A stretch of 64,000 nucleotides of DNA from Streptomyces novaecaesareae. GTDB taxonomy: Bacteria > Actinomycetota > Actinomycetes > Streptomycetales > Streptomycetaceae. The notes below the pieces were generated by a model. It was not told the DNA's origin, made no database searches, and saw only the letters and a program-made list of their open reading frames with translations. Where the stretch lies: the NCBI RefSeq assembly GCF_000716875.1, contig NZ_JNWQ01000031.1, positions 11,412 to 75,411 on the forward strand, written 5' to 3'. Position 1 is the first letter of the stretch, and every line of letters starts with the position of its first letter. The position numbers and the translations under genes are program-made. Below, piece after piece: positions 9,469-22,461 of this stretch.

Positions 9469-12400
9469 GCCAGGTCGTCGGGGAACAGCCGCAGCCGGTG
9501 GGCCAGCGCGGCCGCCTCGCCCCGGCCGCCGACCGCGAGCTTGCCCAGGATGTTGGAGACGTGCACGCTCGCGGTCTTCGGCGAGATGTACAGTTCCTCG
9601 GCGATCTGCCGGTTCGTCCAGCCGCGCGCGAGCAGCCGGAGCACGTCCCGCTCACGGGGGGTGAGGTTGAAGGAGTCCCCGGCGAGCGGCGCCGGCGCCT
9701 CCTTGACGGCCGCCCGCTCACGGGGAGCGAGGGTCAGCCCGGCCCGCTCGGCCAGGCCCGTGATCTGCGCCGCCAGCATCCGGTCACCCCGTACGGCCGC
9801 CAGTTCGGCCGCCTCGCGCAGCAGTTCGGCACCGGCCTCGCGCCGCCCGGCCTGCACCTCGGCCTCGCCGGCCCGCAGCAGGGCGAGCGCCAGCGGGTAC
9901 GGCAGGCCGGTCGGCCGCAGCGCCTCGACGGCGGCGGCCCACTGGCCGGGGGTGTCGGCGCCCTCGGCGCGGGCCAGTTCGGCCTCCAGCAGCCGGGCCC
10001 AGCCGTGGTGCAGCGGCGCCCGGGGCCGCAGTTCGGCGGCCGCCGCGGCGACCGCGGCCAGGGCGTCGGCCCGGCCCGCCTCGGCCTCCGGCAGGCCGCG
10101 GCTGTCCGCCTCCACGCCGACGGCCTCGGCCAGCAGCGGGTAGACGTCGGACTCGTAGCCGAGCCGTCCGTCCTCCTCCAGTGCGGCGAGCAGTTCGGCC
10201 CGGGCCTCCAGCGGGCGGGCGCCGAGCGCGGCGAGCCGCACCGCGAGCCGGCTGATCGGCACGCTGTGCTGGACCTGGCCGACCCGGTTGGCCGCGCGAG
10301 CCTGCGCCAGCATGGTCGCCGCGGTGGGCAGGTCCCCCTTCAGCAGGGCGAGTTCGCCGCGCATCCGGTCCAGGAACTCGGCGTGGGTGCCGCTCAGGCT
10401 GGTCAGCTCGGAGGCGGCGAGCACCTCGGCGGCCTCCCGGACCCGCCCGAGGTCGATCAGCGCCTCGACCAGGTTGCCGGTCAGGATGGTGCCGATGTTG
10501 CGCAGCAGGCCGTTGCCGTCGGCGAACTCCAGGCCCTCGCGGGCCAGCCGGACGGCGTCCTCGGAACGGCCCAGCCCGCGCTGCATGCTGGCCAGGTTGT
10601 TGATGCCGCGCAGCAGCAGGTCGGGCACGCCCAGCCGGCGGGCCCGCTCGACCGCGCCGGCGAGTTCGGCCAGCCCGCCCTCGGCGTCCCCGTGGACGTC
10701 GTAGCGCAGGCCGCCGAGCGTCATCCGGGCGTGCACCTCGACCGAGTGCGCGCCGACCGCCTCGGCGATCCGGATCGCCCGCTCGGCGAGTTCGAGGTGC
10801 TCGGGCCCGGGCTTCTTGAGCATCGCCGAGCCGGCGCCGAGCGCGAACACCTCGGCCTGGACGGCGGACGGCGGCAGGTGCTCTACCAGCCGCAGCGCGT
10901 GGCCGATCTCCTCCTCGTCCCCGGAGCGGCGCAGACTGCCCAGCATCCGGGCCCGGTTGATCCGGAACCAGGCCGCGCGCACCGGGTGCACCGTCTCGTC
11001 GACCAGCCGCACCCCGCGCTTGGCCAGGCTCAGGCCGCGCTCGCGGTCCCCGCAGCGCCGGGCCGCGACCACCGCCTCGGCCAGCACGTCCTCCAGCTGG
11101 ATCCGGTCGCAGTCCTCGTCGGCGGCGCTGTGGTCGCAGGAGCCGGGCGGGTAGGTCTCGGCCCAGTCGTACGGGCGCAGGGTGTGCGCCAGCACCTCCT
11201 CGGTGACCATGTCCCACAGTTCCAGGGCCCGTTCCAGCATGCCCAGCTGCTCGGCGAAGGCGTTGCGCCGGCGGGCCGCGCGGGCGGCGTCCAAGGCGGT
11301 CGGCAGGGCGCGGGCCGGATCGTGCGCGTGGTACCAGTAGTTGGCGAGCCGGGCGGGCAGCGCGTCGCCGGGGACCAGCTGCGGCTGGGCCTCCACGGCG
11401 AGCGCGAACTTGCGGTTGATCCGGTGCCGTTCGCCGGGCAGCAGGTCGTCCGAGACCGCCTCGCGGACCAGCGCGTGCCGGAACCGGTAGCCCTCGCCCT
11501 CGCTGTCCGGGCGCAGGATGTTGGCGCCGACGGCCGACCGCAGCGCCTCGATCAGCGCCTCCTCGTCGTCGTCCAGGACGGCGGCCAGCAGGGCGTGTTC
11601 GACGTGCGAGCCGCCCTCGGCGGCGATCCGCACCACCCGCTGGGCCTCCTCGTCCAGGCCCTCGACCCGCACCAGCAGGATGTCCCGCAGCGAGTCGGTC
11701 AGCCCGGCGCCGCGGCCGTCGTGGAAGGCGGTGGCCAGCTCCTCGACGAAGAAGGGGTTCCCCTCCGAGCGGCGGTGGATCCGGTCCACCAGCTGGCGGT
11801 CGGGGGCGGCGGTGCCCAGGATGCCGGCCAGCTGGGCGGCCACCTCCCGGCGGTCGAACCGCTCCAGCTCCAACCGCTGGACGGTGCGCAGCCGTTCGAG
11901 CTCGGCGAGGAAGGGGCGCAGCGGGTGGCGGCGGTGCAGGTCGTCGCTGCGGTAGGTGGCGACCAGCAGCACCCGGGAGCGGTGCAGGGTGCGCACCAGG
12001 AAGGCGAGCAGCTCGCGGGTGGAGCGGTCGGACCAGTGCAGGTCCTCGACGGCGAGGACGAGGGTACGCTCCGCGCCGAGCCGTTCGAACAACCTCGCGG
12101 TGTGCTCGAACAGCCGGGCCCGGCTGTACTCGTCGTTCGGTTCGCCGTCCGCCTCGCCCAACTCGGAGAGCAGCCGGGAGAGATGGCCCTCGCTGCCGGC
12201 CGCGGCGGCCTCCAGCTCGGCGCCCAGCGAGCGGTGCAGCCGGCGCAGCGCGGCGGCCAGCGGCGCGTACGGCAGGCCCTCGGCGCCGACCTCCAGACAG
12301 CTGCCGAGCGAGATGACCGCTCCCCCGTCGACGGCGCGCTGCAGGAACTCCTCCAGCAGCCGGGTCTTGCCGACGCCGGCCTCGCCGCCGATCAGGACGG

Positions 12401-12500
12401 CCTGCGGACTGCCGGCGCCCGCCCGGCGCAGCGCGTCGGTCAGTTCGGTGATCTCGCTGCCACGGCCGACGAAGACGGGGCTGACCGATATCTGCTGCAT
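9453..12500 (-). CDS. LAL-type LuxR family regulator with AAA ATPase
   Basis: A large ATP-binding regulator of the LuxR (LAL/MalT-like) family, about 1015 residues. Near the N-terminus are Walker A GGEAGVGKT (39-47) and Walker B-like LVLAVEDLHWSD; a long helical, TPR-like middle follows; the last 65 residues form a LuxR HTH (LTPRERDVLRLLARGWTNRQIAEELYIS begins it, in two runs). Such proteins activate transcription after binding ATP and an inducer or partner. The start is uncertain: ATG 12500 or 12512, neither with a clear ribosome binding site; the open frame to 12950 has no support. The target is unknown. The 3' end lies in a 23-bp tandem repeat, so the C-terminal tail may be strain-variable. 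Confidence 0.85.
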   Translation of the reverse strand: MQQISVSPVFVGRGSEITELTDALRRAGAGSPQAVLIGGEAGVGKTRLLEEFLQRAVDGGAVISLGSCLEVGAEGLPYAPLAAALRRLHRSLGAELEAAAAGSEGHLSRLLSELGEADGEPNDEYSRARLFEHTARLFERLGAERTLVLAVEDLHWSDRSTRELLAFLVRTLHRSRVLLVATYRSDDLHRRHPLRPFLAELERLRTVQRLELERFDRREVAAQLAGILGTAAPDRQLVDRIHRRSEGNPFFVEELATAFHDGRGAGLTDSLRDILLVRVEGLDEEAQRVVRIAAEGGSHVEHALLAAVLDDDEEALIEALRSAVGANILRPDSEGEGYRFRHALVREAVSDDLLPGERHRINRKFALAVEAQPQLVPGDALPARLANYWYHAHDPARALPTALDAARAARRRNAFAEQLGMLERALELWDMVTEEVLAHTLRPYDWAETYPPGSCDHSAADEDCDRIQLEDVLAEAVVAARRCGDRERGLSLAKRGVRLVDETVHPVRAAWFRINRARMLGSLRRSGDEEEIGHALRLVEHLPPSAVQAEVFALGAGSAMLKKPGPEHLELAERAIRIAEAVGAHSVEVHARMTLGGLRYDVHGDAEGGLAELAGAVERARRLGVPDLLLRGINNLASMQRGLGRSEDAVRLAREGLEFADGNGLLRNIGTILTGNLVEALIDLGRVREAAEVLAASELTSLSGTHAEFLDRMRGELALLKGDLPTAATMLAQARAANRVGQVQHSVPISRLAVRLAALGARPLEARAELLAALEEDGRLGYESDVYPLLAEAVGVEADSRGLPEAEAGRADALAAVAAAAAELRPRAPLHHGWARLLEAELARAEGADTPGQWAAAVEALRPTGLPYPLALALLRAGEAEVQAGRREAGAELLREAAELAAVRGDRMLAAQITGLAERAGLTLAPRERAAVKEAPAPLAGDSFNLTPRERDVLRLLARGWTNRQIAEELYISPKTASVHVSNILGKLAVGGRGEAAALAHRLRLFPDDLAPSER

Positions 12501-12563
12501 GGAGGCGAGCATGCCATAGCCGGTGGGGCCCGGCCGAGAGGTTATCTCCCCAGGCGAACGCCC

Positions 12564-12600
12564 GGAGGGGGAGACGCTCACTCGCAGCGTCTCCCCCTCC
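12564..12600. terminator. 15-bp perfect hairpin
   Basis: GGAGGGGGAGACGCT and AGCGTCTCCCCCTCC pair perfectly around a 7-base loop. It lies after the 52-residue gene and before the LuxR-type gene, both leftward, so it most likely terminates the former. Confidence 0.75.
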
Positions 12601-12610
12601 ATTGCTCCGT

Positions 12611-12629
12611 CGGCACCGTCCTGGTGCCG
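12611..12629 (-). terminator. Small hairpin after the 52-residue gene
   Basis: CGGCACC and GGTGCCG pair around five bases, six bases beyond the stop of the small gene. Together with the larger hairpin at 12564-12600 it probably ends that transcript. Confidence 0.4.
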
Positions 12630-12634
12630 TGCCG

Positions 12635-12793
12635 TCAGCATTCGGTCTGACGCACGGGGCGCCGCTGGAAGCGGGCGGCCACCGGACGGCGCCGCAGGCG
12701 GCGCGCTTCCTTGGCCTCGCGCACCAGGCGCTCGTGCTCGGCGCGGGCTACCAGCTCGTGGGCCTGCTGCTGGAAGGTCTCGTACTCGATCAC
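12635..12793 (-). CDS. Small basic protein, 52 residues
   Basis: GTG 12793 opens a 52-codon frame starting MIEYETFQQQAHELVARAEH and ending RRPVRQTEC. It is rich in Arg and Glu, with predicted continuous helix and no membrane segment. AAGGGG lies seven to eleven bases upstream, codons show the expected G/C third positions, and it is isolated between hairpins on both sides, which together argue for a real gene. I do not recognise a named family; short Arg-rich proteins of this look are common hypothetical proteins in streptomycetes. It could bind nucleic acid, but nothing proves this. Confidence 0.7.
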   Translation of the reverse strand: MIEYETFQQQAHELVARAEHERLVREAKEARRLRRRPVAARFQRRPVRQTEC

Positions 12794-12886
12794 TTCGGTT
12801 CCCCTTTGTGGGATTCACTGCGTTTCGCTGACAGGTAAGAGCTTCCTCTCCCAGTGGGGGGTGCCACATCGGCAGCGTGCCCGATC

Positions 12887-12922
12887 TTCCGGGGCCCGGA
12901 CGCCTTAGATCGGGCCCCGGAA
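12887..12922. terminator. 12-bp hairpin
   Basis: TTCCGGGGCCCG and CGGGCCCCGGAA pair perfectly around a 12-base loop that holds a CCTTAG repeat. It is the second of two strong hairpins beyond gatB. Confidence 0.65.
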
Positions 12923-12930
12923 AAGGTTTA

Positions 12931-12972
12931 AGGCCCGGTCTCACCCCCATACGGAGGTGAGACCGGGCCTTA
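12931..12972 (-). terminator. gatB operon terminator
   Basis: AAGGCCCGGTCTCACC and GGTGAGACCGGGCCTT form a perfect 16-bp stem about 120 bases after the gatB stop. Confidence 0.75.
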
Positions 12973-13012
12973 GGCCTTACTTAGAGGGCCTTAGACGCCT
13001 TAGATGCCTTAG
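12968..13012. repeat. CCTTAG short repeats
   Basis: GGCCTTA or GCCTTAG recurs five times within 45 bases between gatB and the hairpin, and the 10-mer CGCCTTAGAT here (12996-13005) is also found in the hairpin loop at 12901-12910. Function unknown; it may be a protein site or decayed repeat. Confidence 0.5.
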
Positions 13013-13091
13013 GAAGACAGGGTCGACGGCCTAGGCGCCCTCAGCGTCGGCGAGTCCTCAGGCGGAGACGCCCAGCTTCTCGAAGCTGTGC

Positions 13092-14603
13092 CTACTGTCC
13101 TTCCGGGGCAAGCCGCTCCAGGATCAGGTCCTTGACCCGGGCCGCATCGGCCTGGCCGCGGGTGGCCTTCATGACCGCGCCGACCAGCGCGCCCACCGCG
13201 GCGACCTTGCCGTCACGGATCTTGGCGGCGATCGCCTCGTTCTCGGCGATGGCCTGGTCCACGGCGGCGCCGAGCGCGGAGTCGTCCGAGACCACGGCCA
13301 GGCCGCGCTTCGCGACGACCTCGTCCGGCTCGCCCTCACCGGACAGCACGCCCTCGATGACCTGACGGGCCAGCTTGTCGTTCAGCTTGCCCTCGGCGAC
13401 GAGCGCGGTGACCCGGGCGACCTGCGCCGGGGTGATCGGCTGCTCGCTCAGCTCGGTGCCGGTCTCGTTGGCGCGGCGCGCCAGCTCGCCCATCCACCAC
13501 TTGCGGGCCTGGTCGGCCGGGGCGCCGGCCGCGATGGTCTCCTGGATCGGCTCCACCGCACCGGCGTTGAGGACGGACTGCATGTCCTTGTCGGACAGGC
13601 CCCACTCGGACTGCAGCCGGGCACGGCGCACCCGCGGCAGCTCGGGCAGCGCGGCGCGCAGCTCCTCCACCCACTCGCGGGCGGGGGCCACCGGCACCAG
13701 GTCCGGCTCGGGGAAGTAGCGGTAGTCCTCGGCGTTGTCCTTGATCCGGCCCGAGGTGGTGCTGCCGTCGTCCTCGTGGAAGTGACGCGTCTCCTGGACG
13801 ATGGTGCCGCCGTCGGTCAGCACGGTGGCGTGCCGCTGGATCTCGAACCGGGCGGCCCGCTCCACGCTGCGCAGCGAGTTGACGTTCTTGGTCTCCGAGC
13901 GGGTGCCGAAGGTCTCGGTGCCGTTCGGACGCAGCGACAGGTTGACGTCGCAGCGCATCTGGCCCTTGTCCATCCGGGCCTCGGAGACGCCCAGCGAACG
14001 GATCAGCTCGCGCAGCTCGGCCACGTACGCCTTGGCGACCTCGGGGGCGCGCTCTCCGGCGCCGACGATCGGCTTGGTGACGATCTCGATCAGCGGGATG
14101 CCGGCCCGGTTGTAGTCGAGCAGCGAGTGGGTGGCGCCGTGGATGCGGCCGGTGGCGCCGCCGACGTGGCTGGACTTGCCGGTGTCCTCCTCCATGTGGG
14201 CGCGCTCGATCTCCACGCGGAAGGTCGAACCGTCCTCCAGCTGCACGTCGAGGTAGCCGTTGAAGGCGATCGGCTCGTCGTACTGCGAGGTCTGGAAGTT
14301 CTTGGGCATGTCCGGGTAGAAGTAGTTCTTCCGCGCGAACCGGCACCACTCGGCGATCTCGCAGTTCAGCGCCAGGCCGATCTTGACGGCCGACTCCACG
14401 CCGACCGCGTTGACCACCGGCAGCGAGCCCGGCAGGCCCAGACAGGTCGGGCAGGTCTGGCTGTTCGGCTCGGCGCCCAGCTCGGTCGAGCAACCGCAGA
14501 ACATCTTGGTCTTGGTGCCCAGCTCGACGTGGACCTCAAGGCCCATCACCGGGTCGTACGACGCGAGAGCGTCCTCGTAGGAGACCAGGTTCATGACGCT
14601 CAC
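13092..14603 (-). CDS. gatB: Asp/Glu-tRNA(Asn/Gln) amidotransferase subunit B
   Basis: Subunit of the GatCAB amidotransferase that converts Glu-tRNA(Gln), and possibly Asp-tRNA(Asn), to the amide form; GatB binds the misacylated tRNA and phosphorylates the side chain. The GatB signature is near the N-terminus ([20 protein letters not shown] with CGCSTE), with zinc-type Cys pairs (CGC, CPTC), and the YqeY-like tail domain is at the C-terminus. I chose GTG 14603 (503 residues) because GAAGGG sits five bases upstream; ATG 14594 is the alternative. Last gene of gatC-gatA-(79-residue protein)-gatB. Confidence 0.95.
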   Translation of the reverse strand: MSVMNLVSYEDALASYDPVMGLEVHVELGTKTKMFCGCSTELGAEPNSQTCPTCLGLPGSLPVVNAVGVESAVKIGLALNCEIAEWCRFARKNYFYPDMPKNFQTSQYDEPIAFNGYLDVQLEDGSTFRVEIERAHMEEDTGKSSHVGGATGRIHGATHSLLDYNRAGIPLIEIVTKPIVGAGERAPEVAKAYVAELRELIRSLGVSEARMDKGQMRCDVNLSLRPNGTETFGTRSETKNVNSLRSVERAARFEIQRHATVLTDGGTIVQETRHFHEDDGSTTSGRIKDNAEDYRYFPEPDLVPVAPAREWVEELRAALPELPRVRRARLQSEWGLSDKDMQSVLNAGAVEPIQETIAAGAPADQARKWWMGELARRANETGTELSEQPITPAQVARVTALVAEGKLNDKLARQVIEGVLSGEGEPDEVVAKRGLAVVSDDSALGAAVDQAIAENEAIAAKIRDGKVAAVGALVGAVMKATRGQADAARVKDLILERLAPEGQ

Positions 14604-14686
14604 AGCGTCCCTTCTCACTTGAAGCTTGGGAGGTACGGGCCCGGCCGCCGCATCGCGCGGGGCCGGGCCGGGGCGCTCAGCTCAGC

Positions 14687-14926
14687 TCAGCCCAGCAGCA
14701 CGTCGTCGGAGGCCAGCTGGCGCAGCTCGCGCACCAGCAGGGCCGTGCCGGTGATCAGCGCGGCCGCGCCGACCAGGGCGTTGACCAGCTTGAGGGTGTC
14801 GCTCTCCTCGCGGGCCTTGCGGACGTCCTTGACCACGGAGATCGCACCGAACGCGCTGGTGCCGATGGACAGCCAGAGACCGGGCTTCGAGTGCTTGAAG
14901 CCTTTGGCCTTCTCGATCTTGCTCAC
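14687..14926 (-). CDS. Small membrane protein in the gat operon
   Basis: A 79-residue protein starting with GTG 14926 that overlaps the gatA stop (GTGA overlap), so translation is coupled. It has a basic start ([15 protein letters not shown]) and two hydrophobic stretches ([16 protein letters not shown] and [19 protein letters not shown]), suggesting a membrane hairpin. The same kind of small gene is known between gatA and gatB in streptomycetes. No function is established; it is not one of the known GatCAB subunits. Confidence 0.8.
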   Translation of the reverse strand: MSKIEKAKGFKHSKPGLWLSIGTSAFGAISVVKDVRKAREESDTLKLVNALVGAAALITGTALLVRELRQLASDDVLLG

Positions 14927-16416
14927 AGTGCCGGTGCCTCCTCCAGCAGGGTGTGCCCCCACTTGTCGTTGAGCGCGGCCTCGACGGCGCCGCCCACGCG
15001 GTACAGGCGGTCGTCCGCCATCGCGGGTGCGATGATCTGCAGGCCGACCGGGAGATTGTCCTCCGGGGCCAGGCCGACCGGCAGCGACATGGCCGCGTTG
15101 CCCGCCAGGTTCGACGGGATCGTGCACAGGTCGGCCAGGTACATCGCCATCGGGTCGTCGGCGCGCTCGCCGATCGGGAAGGCGGTGGTCGGGGTGGTCG
15201 GCGAGACCAGCACGTCCACACCGGCGAAGGCGGCGTCGAAGTCCCGCGAGATGAGCGTGCGGACCTTCTGGGCCGAGCCGTAGTAGGCGTCGTAGTAGCC
15301 CGAGGACAGGGCGTAGGTACCCAGGATGATGCGGCGCTTGACCTCGTCGCCGAAGCCGGCCTCGCGGGTCAGCGCGGTGACCTCCTCGGCCGAGCGCGAG
15401 CCGTCGTCGCCGACCCGCAGGCCGTAGCGCATCGCGTCGAAGCGGGCCAGGTTGGAGGAGCACTCGCTGGGCGCGATCAGGTAGTACGCCGGCAGCGCCA
15501 GGTTGAACGACGGGCAGGAGACCTCGACGACCTCGGCGCCCAGCTCGCGCAGCAGCTCCACCGACTCCTGGAAGCGCTGCATCACGCCGGCCTGGTAGCC
15601 CTCGCCGGCGAACTCCTTGACCACGCCGATCCGCATGCCGCGGACGTCGCGCATCCGCGCGGCCTCGACCACGGCCGGGACCGGCGCGTCGATCGAGGTG
15701 GAGTCCAGCGGGTCGTGCCCGGCGATGGCCTCGTGCAGCAGCGCCGCGTCCAGCACGGTGCGGGCGCACGGGCCGCCCTGGTCCAGGCTGCTGGAGAACG
15801 CCACCAGGCCGTAGCGGGACACCGAGCCGTAGGTCGGCTTGACGCCGACGGTGCCGGTGACGGCACCGGGCTGGCGGATCGAGCCGCCGGTGTCGGTGCC
15901 GATCGCCAGCGGGGCCTCGAAGGCGGCCAGCGCGGCGGCCGAACCGCCGCCGGAACCGCCGGGGATGCGGGTGAGGTCCCACGGGTTGCCGGTCGGGCCG
16001 TAGGCGGAGTTCTCGGTGGAGGAGCCCATCGCGAACTCGTCCATGTTGGTCTTGCCGAGGATGACCACACCGGCGTCCTTGAGACGGGTGGTCAGGGTGG
16101 CGTCGTAGGGCGGGATCCAGCCCTGGAGCATCTTGGACCCGCAGGTGGTCGGGATGCCCTTGGTGGTGAAGACGTCCTTCAGCGCGAGCGGGACGCCGGC
16201 CAGCGGGCCCAGCTCCTCGCCCCTGGCGCGCTTCTCGTCGACGGCCTTGGCGGCGTTCAGCGCGCCCTCGGTGTCGACGTGCAGGAAGGCGTTGACCTTC
16301 TTGTCGACGGCCCCGATGCGGTCCAGGTGCGCCTGGGCGACCTCGACGGCGGAGACCTCACCCTTGGCGATGGCGCTCGCGGTCTCGGCGGCGGTGTAGC
16401 GAATCAGCTCGGTCAT
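14923..16416 (-). CDS. gatA: Asp/Glu-tRNA(Asn/Gln) amidotransferase subunit A
   Basis: Amidase subunit that releases ammonia from glutamine for GatB. The 497-residue protein carries the amidase-signature region: the catalytic Lys in LALKDVF, the Gly/Ser loop [14 protein letters not shown], and the Ser nucleophile in [11 protein letters not shown], giving the Ser-cisSer-Lys triad. ATG 16416 is preceded by GGAGGA lying inside the end of gatC, five bases away. Overlaps the next small gene by four bases. Confidence 0.96.
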   Translation of the reverse strand: MTELIRYTAAETASAIAKGEVSAVEVAQAHLDRIGAVDKKVNAFLHVDTEGALNAAKAVDEKRARGEELGPLAGVPLALKDVFTTKGIPTTCGSKMLQGWIPPYDATLTTRLKDAGVVILGKTNMDEFAMGSSTENSAYGPTGNPWDLTRIPGGSGGGSAAALAAFEAPLAIGTDTGGSIRQPGAVTGTVGVKPTYGSVSRYGLVAFSSSLDQGGPCARTVLDAALLHEAIAGHDPLDSTSIDAPVPAVVEAARMRDVRGMRIGVVKEFAGEGYQAGVMQRFQESVELLRELGAEVVEVSCPSFNLALPAYYLIAPSECSSNLARFDAMRYGLRVGDDGSRSAEEVTALTREAGFGDEVKRRIILGTYALSSGYYDAYYGSAQKVRTLISRDFDAAFAGVDVLVSPTTPTTAFPIGERADDPMAMYLADLCTIPSNLAGNAAMSLPVGLAPEDNLPVGLQIIAPAMADDRLYRVGGAVEAALNDKWGHTLLEEAPAL

Positions 16417-16421
16417 CTCGG

Positions 16422-16718
16422 TCAGTCCTCCCCGAGGATCTGCGGCACACGGAAACGCTGCTCCTCGGCGGCGGGGGCGCCGGACAGCGCCTGCTCCGGG
16501 GTGAGCGAGGGCCGCACCTCGTCCGCGCGCATGACGTTGGTCAGCGGCAGCGGGTGCGAGGTCGGCGGTACGTCCTGTCCGGCGACCTCGGAAACGCGGG
16601 CGACCGCGCCGATGATCACGTCGAGCTGCTCGGCGAAGTGGTCCAGCTCTTCGGGCTTCAGCTCAAGACGCGACAGCCGGGCGAGGTGGGCGACCTCCTC
16701 GCGCGTGATGCCAGGCAT
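16422..16718 (-). CDS. gatC: Asp/Glu-tRNA(Asn/Gln) amidotransferase subunit C
   Basis: The 98-residue small subunit that stabilises GatA on GatB. It shows the typical start [17 protein letters not shown] and the C-terminal PQI motif ([10 protein letters not shown]). ATG 16718 has GAGGA upstream. First gene of the gat operon. Confidence 0.95.
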   Translation of the reverse strand: MPGITREEVAHLARLSRLELKPEELDHFAEQLDVIIGAVARVSEVAGQDVPPTSHPLPLTNVMRADEVRPSLTPEQALSGAPAAEEQRFRVPQILGED

Positions 16719-16749
16719 GCAGCGATCCTCAGGGTGAGTTCTGGTGAGA

Positions 16750-16846
16750 CCCGGCCCCGCCTTGCGGGCGGTGCCGGGCCCGGGCAGGAGCAGCCGGGTT
16801 CCGGCGCTCCGTCCTCGTGGTCTTTGGACCCCATCCTATGGGGCCC
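16750..16846 (-). promoter_or_regulatory. gatC upstream region: possible promoter and hairpin
   Basis: Leftward there is TAGGAT (16838-16833), a good streptomycete -10, inside a near-palindrome GGACCCCAT/ATGGGGCCC (16826-16846). A hairpin with arms CCCGGC.CCGCC and GGCGG.GCCGGG (16750-16778) follows before gatC. Either may instead terminate the upstream GGDEF-EAL gene. No convincing -35 was found. Confidence 0.4.
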
Positions 16847-16918
16847 GGCCCGGCCACCGGCCAACGAGTAACCGGCGGCGCCCGTCACTGCCGGGTCACC
16901 GTCGCACCTGCGCGCCCG

Positions 16919-18730
16919 TCACTGCGGCCGGAAGCGGGCCCAACTCTGCGTCCCCGGCGCCTTGATCTCCATCTGTGCCGCTTGGACCGCCTGGATCACG
17001 GGCGGCAGCACCGGCGGCAGGACGGGCGGGAGCGTCGGCGGCAGCACCGGCGGGATGGCGGGCTGGACGATCGGCTTGCCGCCCTGCAGCGGCTGGCCGC
17101 TCTGCAGCGACCTGAGGGCGGCGCGGATCTGCGGCGGCGCGCCCAGCCGCTCGACCGGCGGGGCGCCGGTGCGGTGCACCCGCAGCCAGGCGGTGGCCTG
17201 CTCGGCCGGCAGCGCGGCCGACACCAGCCAGCCCTGGACGGCGTCCACGCCCATGCAGTGCAGCCGCTCCCAGGTCTCGTCGTCCTCGACGCCCTCGGCG
17301 ACCACGGTCAGGCCCAGCGAGTGGGCCAGCTCCACCGAGCAGCGGACCACCGCCGCGTCGTGGTCGTCGGCGACCATCCGGGAGACGAAGGAGCGGTCGA
17401 TCTTCAGCTCGCCGACCGGCAGGCTGCGCAGCCGCACCAGCGAGGAGTGCCCGGTGCCGAAGTCGTCCAGGGACATCCCGACGCCGTAGCCGCGCAGTTC
17501 GGCGAGGGTGTCGGCGGCCCGCCGGGAGTCGTCCAGCAGCAGCCGTTCGGTGATCTCCAGCTGGAGCGCGTGGGCCGGCACCTGGTGGCGCACGAGGTGG
17601 CCGGCGACGCGCTGGGCGAAGCCCGGGTTGAGGACGTCGCGCGGCGAGACGTTGACCGCGACCTGCACCTGCAGCCCCTGCTCGCGCCAGTAGGCGAGCT
17701 GGCCGACGGCGGCCTCCAGCACGTAGTCGGTGAGCCGGGGCATCAGGCCGCTGGACTCGGCCAGCCCGACGAACTCGTCCGGGGAGACCTTCCCCTGCCC
17801 GGGCCGCTCCCAGCGCAGCAGCGCCTCCAGGCCGACCACCCGGCCGTCGAAGGCCACCTTCGGCTGGTAGTGCAGCTGCACCTCGCCGGTCTCCAGGGCC
17901 CGCCGCAGGTCCCCGAGCAGCCCGATCCGGTACGGCGTGTCGGCGTCCTGGGATTCGTCGTACTGGGAGACGCCGCTGCGGCCGCTCTGGGCGTGGCCCA
18001 TCGCGACGTCGGCCCGGCGCAGCAGCGACTCGGCGTCCTGGGCGTGCTGCGGGTAGACGCAGACGCCGCCGCTGGCCTCCAGGACGAGCAGCAGCCCGTC
18101 CAGCCGGATCGGGGCGGCCAGCTCGGCGATCAGTGCCTTGGCGACCCGTTCCAGGCTGTCCGGGCAGTTGATGCCGGGCAGCAGGACGGCGAACTCGTCG
18201 CCGCCCATCCGGGCCACCATGGGCCGGCCGCGCCGGTAGTGCCGGGGCAGGCCGGCGAAGACGTCGTCGATGGACTCCCGGGTGGCGCTGCCGGCCGGGC
18301 CGCCGGAGCGCAGTGCCCGGTGCAGCCGGCGGGCGATGTGAACCAGCAGCCGGTCACCGGCCGTATGACCGAGTGTGTCGTTGAGTGATCGGAAGCGGTC
18401 GAGGTCAAGCAGTATGAGACCGACGCTGTAGCCGTGATCACATTCGGCGATCGCCTCCTGGGCGGCCAGCAGCAGGGCCTGACGGTTGGGCAGGTCCGTC
18501 AGCGGGTCGGTCAGTTGGTCGCGGGCGCGGTCCCGGGCGATCCGCCAGGCCGCCACCAGCACGGCCAGGGGCACCGCGAACAGCGGCAGCAGCTCGGGTT
18601 CGTACCGGTAGACCAGGACGGCCAGCGGGATGAGCGGCGCGGCTCCGGCCAGCAGCACGCCGAGCAGCAGGACCGCACCCGCCACCCCCTGCGGCGGGCG
18701 TGTGGGCGCACCGCCGGTCGTACGATCCAT
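16919..18730 (-). CDS. GGDEF-EAL protein with intact EAL (RmdB-like)
   Basis: A 603-residue c-di-GMP enzyme: two N-terminal membrane segments (about 16-62), GGDEF domain (about 70-255), EAL domain (about 270-525) and a proline-rich tail (about 555-580) with repeated PPVLP. GGDEF is intact (176-180), but the inhibitory RxxD is missing: five residues upstream stands RGRP, and a roughly 25-residue insert precedes the motif. The EAL site is canonical: EALLRW (302), NVSP, LEITE, DDFGTG, KID and AEGVE are all present, so phosphodiesterase activity is expected. ATG 18730 with GGAGG upstream. Position between gatC and ligA matches RmdB of Streptomyces as I recall it. Confidence 0.88.
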   Translation of the reverse strand: MDRTTGGAPTRPPQGVAGAVLLLGVLLAGAAPLIPLAVLVYRYEPELLPLFAVPLAVLVAAWRIARDRARDQLTDPLTDLPNRQALLLAAQEAIAECDHGYSVGLILLDLDRFRSLNDTLGHTAGDRLLVHIARRLHRALRSGGPAGSATRESIDDVFAGLPRHYRRGRPMVARMGGDEFAVLLPGINCPDSLERVAKALIAELAAPIRLDGLLLVLEASGGVCVYPQHAQDAESLLRRADVAMGHAQSGRSGVSQYDESQDADTPYRIGLLGDLRRALETGEVQLHYQPKVAFDGRVVGLEALLRWERPGQGKVSPDEFVGLAESSGLMPRLTDYVLEAAVGQLAYWREQGLQVQVAVNVSPRDVLNPGFAQRVAGHLVRHQVPAHALQLEITERLLLDDSRRAADTLAELRGYGVGMSLDDFGTGHSSLVRLRSLPVGELKIDRSFVSRMVADDHDAAVVRCSVELAHSLGLTVVAEGVEDDETWERLHCMGVDAVQGWLVSAALPAEQATAWLRVHRTGAPPVERLGAPPQIRAALRSLQSGQPLQGGKPIVQPAIPPVLPPTLPPVLPPVLPPVIQAVQAAQMEIKAPGTQSWARFRPQ

Positions 18731-19052
18731 AAGCCCTGTCCTCCGTCGGGCCCGCCCCGTCAGGCCGCCTTACGGTGAGGCACCGTGCCGGTACCGACAG
18801 CTGCCGGGCATGGAGCGACCCCGAAGAGCACCGGCTCAGCCGGTGCCCCCACCCCTGCTGACACTCTGTTGCGCTCCAGGGTATGCCGGGGTCGACCCGG
18901 TGGGCAGACTTTCGGACAACCGGAAACGCGCCACCGCGCCCGGGTGTCGCACAGTGACACAATGCCCGCTTTCACTGCACGGCACCCGGTGACGCTGCAT
19001 CAGGACGATAACAACCCGGATCCGGCCGTCCGCCGCTCGGGGCGGCCCCGGG
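18731..19052. other. Intergenic between ligA and the GGDEF-EAL gene
   Basis: No gene supported on either strand. It should hold the ligA terminator and the leftward promoter of the GGDEF-EAL gene, but I see no strong hairpin and no convincing -10/-35 pair. Confidence 0.4.
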
Positions 19053-22380
<3,328 letters not shown>

Positions 22381-22403
22381 CCGTCCGAGCCTACTCACGA
22401 CGA

Positions 22404-22442
22404 CGGCCCCGGTGCCGAGCGCGGGGCTCGGCACCGGGGCCG
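22404..22442. terminator. 17-bp hairpin terminator
   Basis: CGGCCCCGGTGCCGAGC and GCTCGGCACCGGGGCCG pair perfectly around five bases, just after the beta-helix gene (stop 22462) and before the MetE-like gene. Confidence 0.8.
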
Positions 22443-22461
22443 CGGGGTCGATCCGCCGGGA

